The translations under genes were made by a program, and so were the position numbers. Positions 15,066 to 15,860 of a DNA stretch of 15,860 nt are shown piece by piece; positions within the stretch are counted from its first letter, which is position 1; every line of letters starts with the position of its first letter. Source of the stretch: Clostridia bacterium (GTDB taxonomy: Bacteria; Bacillota; Clostridia; Christensenellales; Borkfalkiaceae); contig CAAFYG010000007.1 of NCBI GenBank assembly GCA_900767195.1, positions 1 to 15,860 on the forward strand. The letters run 5' to 3'. Under the pieces are notes generated by a model. That model was not told the origin of the DNA, searched no databases, and saw only the letters and a list, made by a program, of their open reading frames with translations.

Positions 15066-15860
15066 ATGTATAAAATCGGTGTGGATATCGGCGGCATGAG
15101 CGCGAAAATAGGGCTGTGTCACCGCGAAAAAATTATAGCGGAAACGCGGATCGCAACGGGTGCGGAGATAGAATTTTCGTTTTTAGCGGAAAAAATCGCC
15201 GAAGCGATTTCCGCCGTCGCCGCTCCCGAAGAGTACGATTTCATAGGAATCGCGTCGTGTGGTCTGATCGATTCTGCAAAGGGCGCGGTTGCGTATGCCA
15301 ACAATATCGCGTGGAAAAATGCGCCGCTTGCCGCCGTTCTTTCTTCTTTAACGAAAAAGAACGTAAAAATCGCCAACGACGCGCGTTGCGCCGCTTTGTG
15401 CGAGGGCGTGTACGGCGTGGGGAAAAACGCGCGGCTTTGTCTGTTCACTCTTGGCACGGGCGTGGGCGGCGGCTTCACAGATCGGGGAAAATTGCAGAGC
15501 GGCTCCGTTTTTGCCGACGCCTCGGATATTTTCGGGCACGTTACGGTAGAAAAAAACGGCAGACAATGCACCTGCGGGCGCAAAGGATGTCTTGAAGCGT
15601 ATGCGTCCGCCACGGCGTTGATGAAAGAAAACGAACGTCGAGGCGGCGGAACTCTTACGGCAAAAGAAATTTTCGATCTTGCGCGGGCGGGGAAATCCAT
15701 GCAGAAAAGCGTGGTGGAAGAATTCGTGGATTATCTTGCGGAAGGCATCGCAAACACGGTAAACGTATTGCGACCCGAAGTGGTGGCAATCGGCGGAGGA
15801 CTTTCCGGATCGGCGGATTTGTATCTTGACGATTTAAGAAAAAAAGATCGGAAGAACACA
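15066..15860 (+). CDS. ROK-family sugar kinase, 3' end missing
   Basis: At least 260 residues of a ROK kinase are present; the C-terminus lies beyond the contig. It would phosphorylate a monosaccharide with ATP in the cytoplasm, plausibly the mannose released by GH38 (inference). Seen: the DIGG phosphate loop (7-10), NDA with probable catalytic D105, GTGVGGG (130-136), the ROK zinc motif with H158, C168, C170 and C175 (FGH...CTCGRKGC), and AIGGGLSG (241-248). The usual Glu of the E-x-G-H motif is not in register; the sequence reads SDIFGH. GGAGAG five bases before the ATG supports this start. Only bases to about 15844 should be trusted: the last 16 look like sequencing adapter, so the terminal residues RKNT may not be real. 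Last gene seen of the operon. Confidence 0.9.
   Translation, partial: MYKIGVDIGGMSAKIGLCHREKIIAETRIATGAEIEFSFLAEKIAEAISAVAAPEEYDFIGIASCGLIDSAKGAVAYANNIAWKNAPLAAVLSSLTKKNVKIANDARCAALCEGVYGVGKNARLCLFTLGTGVGGGFTDRGKLQSGSVFADASDIFGHVTVEKNGRQCTCGRKGCLEAYASATALMKENERRGGGTLTAKEIFDLARAGKSMQKSVVEEFVDYLAEGIANTVNVLRPEVVAIGGGLSGSADLYLDDLRKKDRKNT
15845..15860 (+). other. Probable residual Illumina adapter at contig end
   Basis: The last 16 bases, AGATCGGAAGAACACA, match the start of the Illumina TruSeq adapter (AGATCGGAAGAGCACA) at 15 of 16 positions and sit exactly at the window edge. Such a match is very unlikely by chance, so this is probably untrimmed adapter with one read error. Confidence 0.8.

Noticed and set aside
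1..15860. tRNA, rRNA, CRISPR array, transposase or integrase
   Set aside because: I looked for their signatures and saw none; repeats found are short tandem or inverted elements only.

Overview
The window looks like chromosomal DNA of an uncultured Gram-positive gut-type Clostridia/Bacillota bacterium. The evidence is: strong AGGAGG-type ribosome sites, consensus housekeeping promoters, lipoprotein signal peptides on surface proteins, a GntR-LacI (AraR-like) regulator, and a CUT1 sugar ABC transporter without its own ATPase. The lineage is an inference from style only. The right edge ends in 16 bases that match an Illumina adapter at 15 positions, so this is probably the end of a short-read contig.

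Layout. Two genes run leftward: a GntR-LacI regulator (2847-3983) and a cytoplasmic GH38 alpha-mannosidase (127-2796). A 395-bp divergent control region (3984-4378) carries two back-to-back promoters (TTGACA-17-TATAAT leftward, TTGACA-17-TATTAT rightward), an array of TTGTA boxes and an A-tract block. Eight genes then run rightward, apparently as one operon: a MalG-type permease broken by an in-frame TAG (4379-5281), a lipoprotein sugar-binding protein (5331-6743), a MalF-type permease (6783-7721), a cytoplasmic protein with two F5/8C-like domains and a DUF4185/DUF5005-type propeller (7760-9934), a LamG-type lipoprotein with a C-terminal membrane tail (10045-11712), a secreted lipoprotein paralogue of the cytoplasmic propeller protein (11881-14109), a CE7-like acetyl esterase (14109-15023) and a ROK sugar kinase cut by the contig end (15066-15860).

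How the parts could work together (inference). This reads as a locus for catching, cutting, importing and metabolising an alpha-mannose-containing, possibly acetylated, glycan. Surface lipoproteins (LamG protein, propeller protein B) would bind or cut the glycan, the binding protein and two permeases would import oligosaccharides using an ATPase encoded elsewhere, and cytoplasmic propeller protein A, the CE7 esterase and GH38 would take the imported sugar apart. The ROK kinase would phosphorylate the released monosaccharide. The regulator would sense a sugar and control both directions.

The least explained part, and the best candidate for something undescribed, is the pair of propeller paralogues: one inside the cell, one outside, in the same operon. 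The TAG in the EAA loop of a permease, the LamG protein with anchors at both ends, and the hairpins flanking its gene are the other points worth checking. I saw no tRNA, rRNA, CRISPR array, transposase or integrase.
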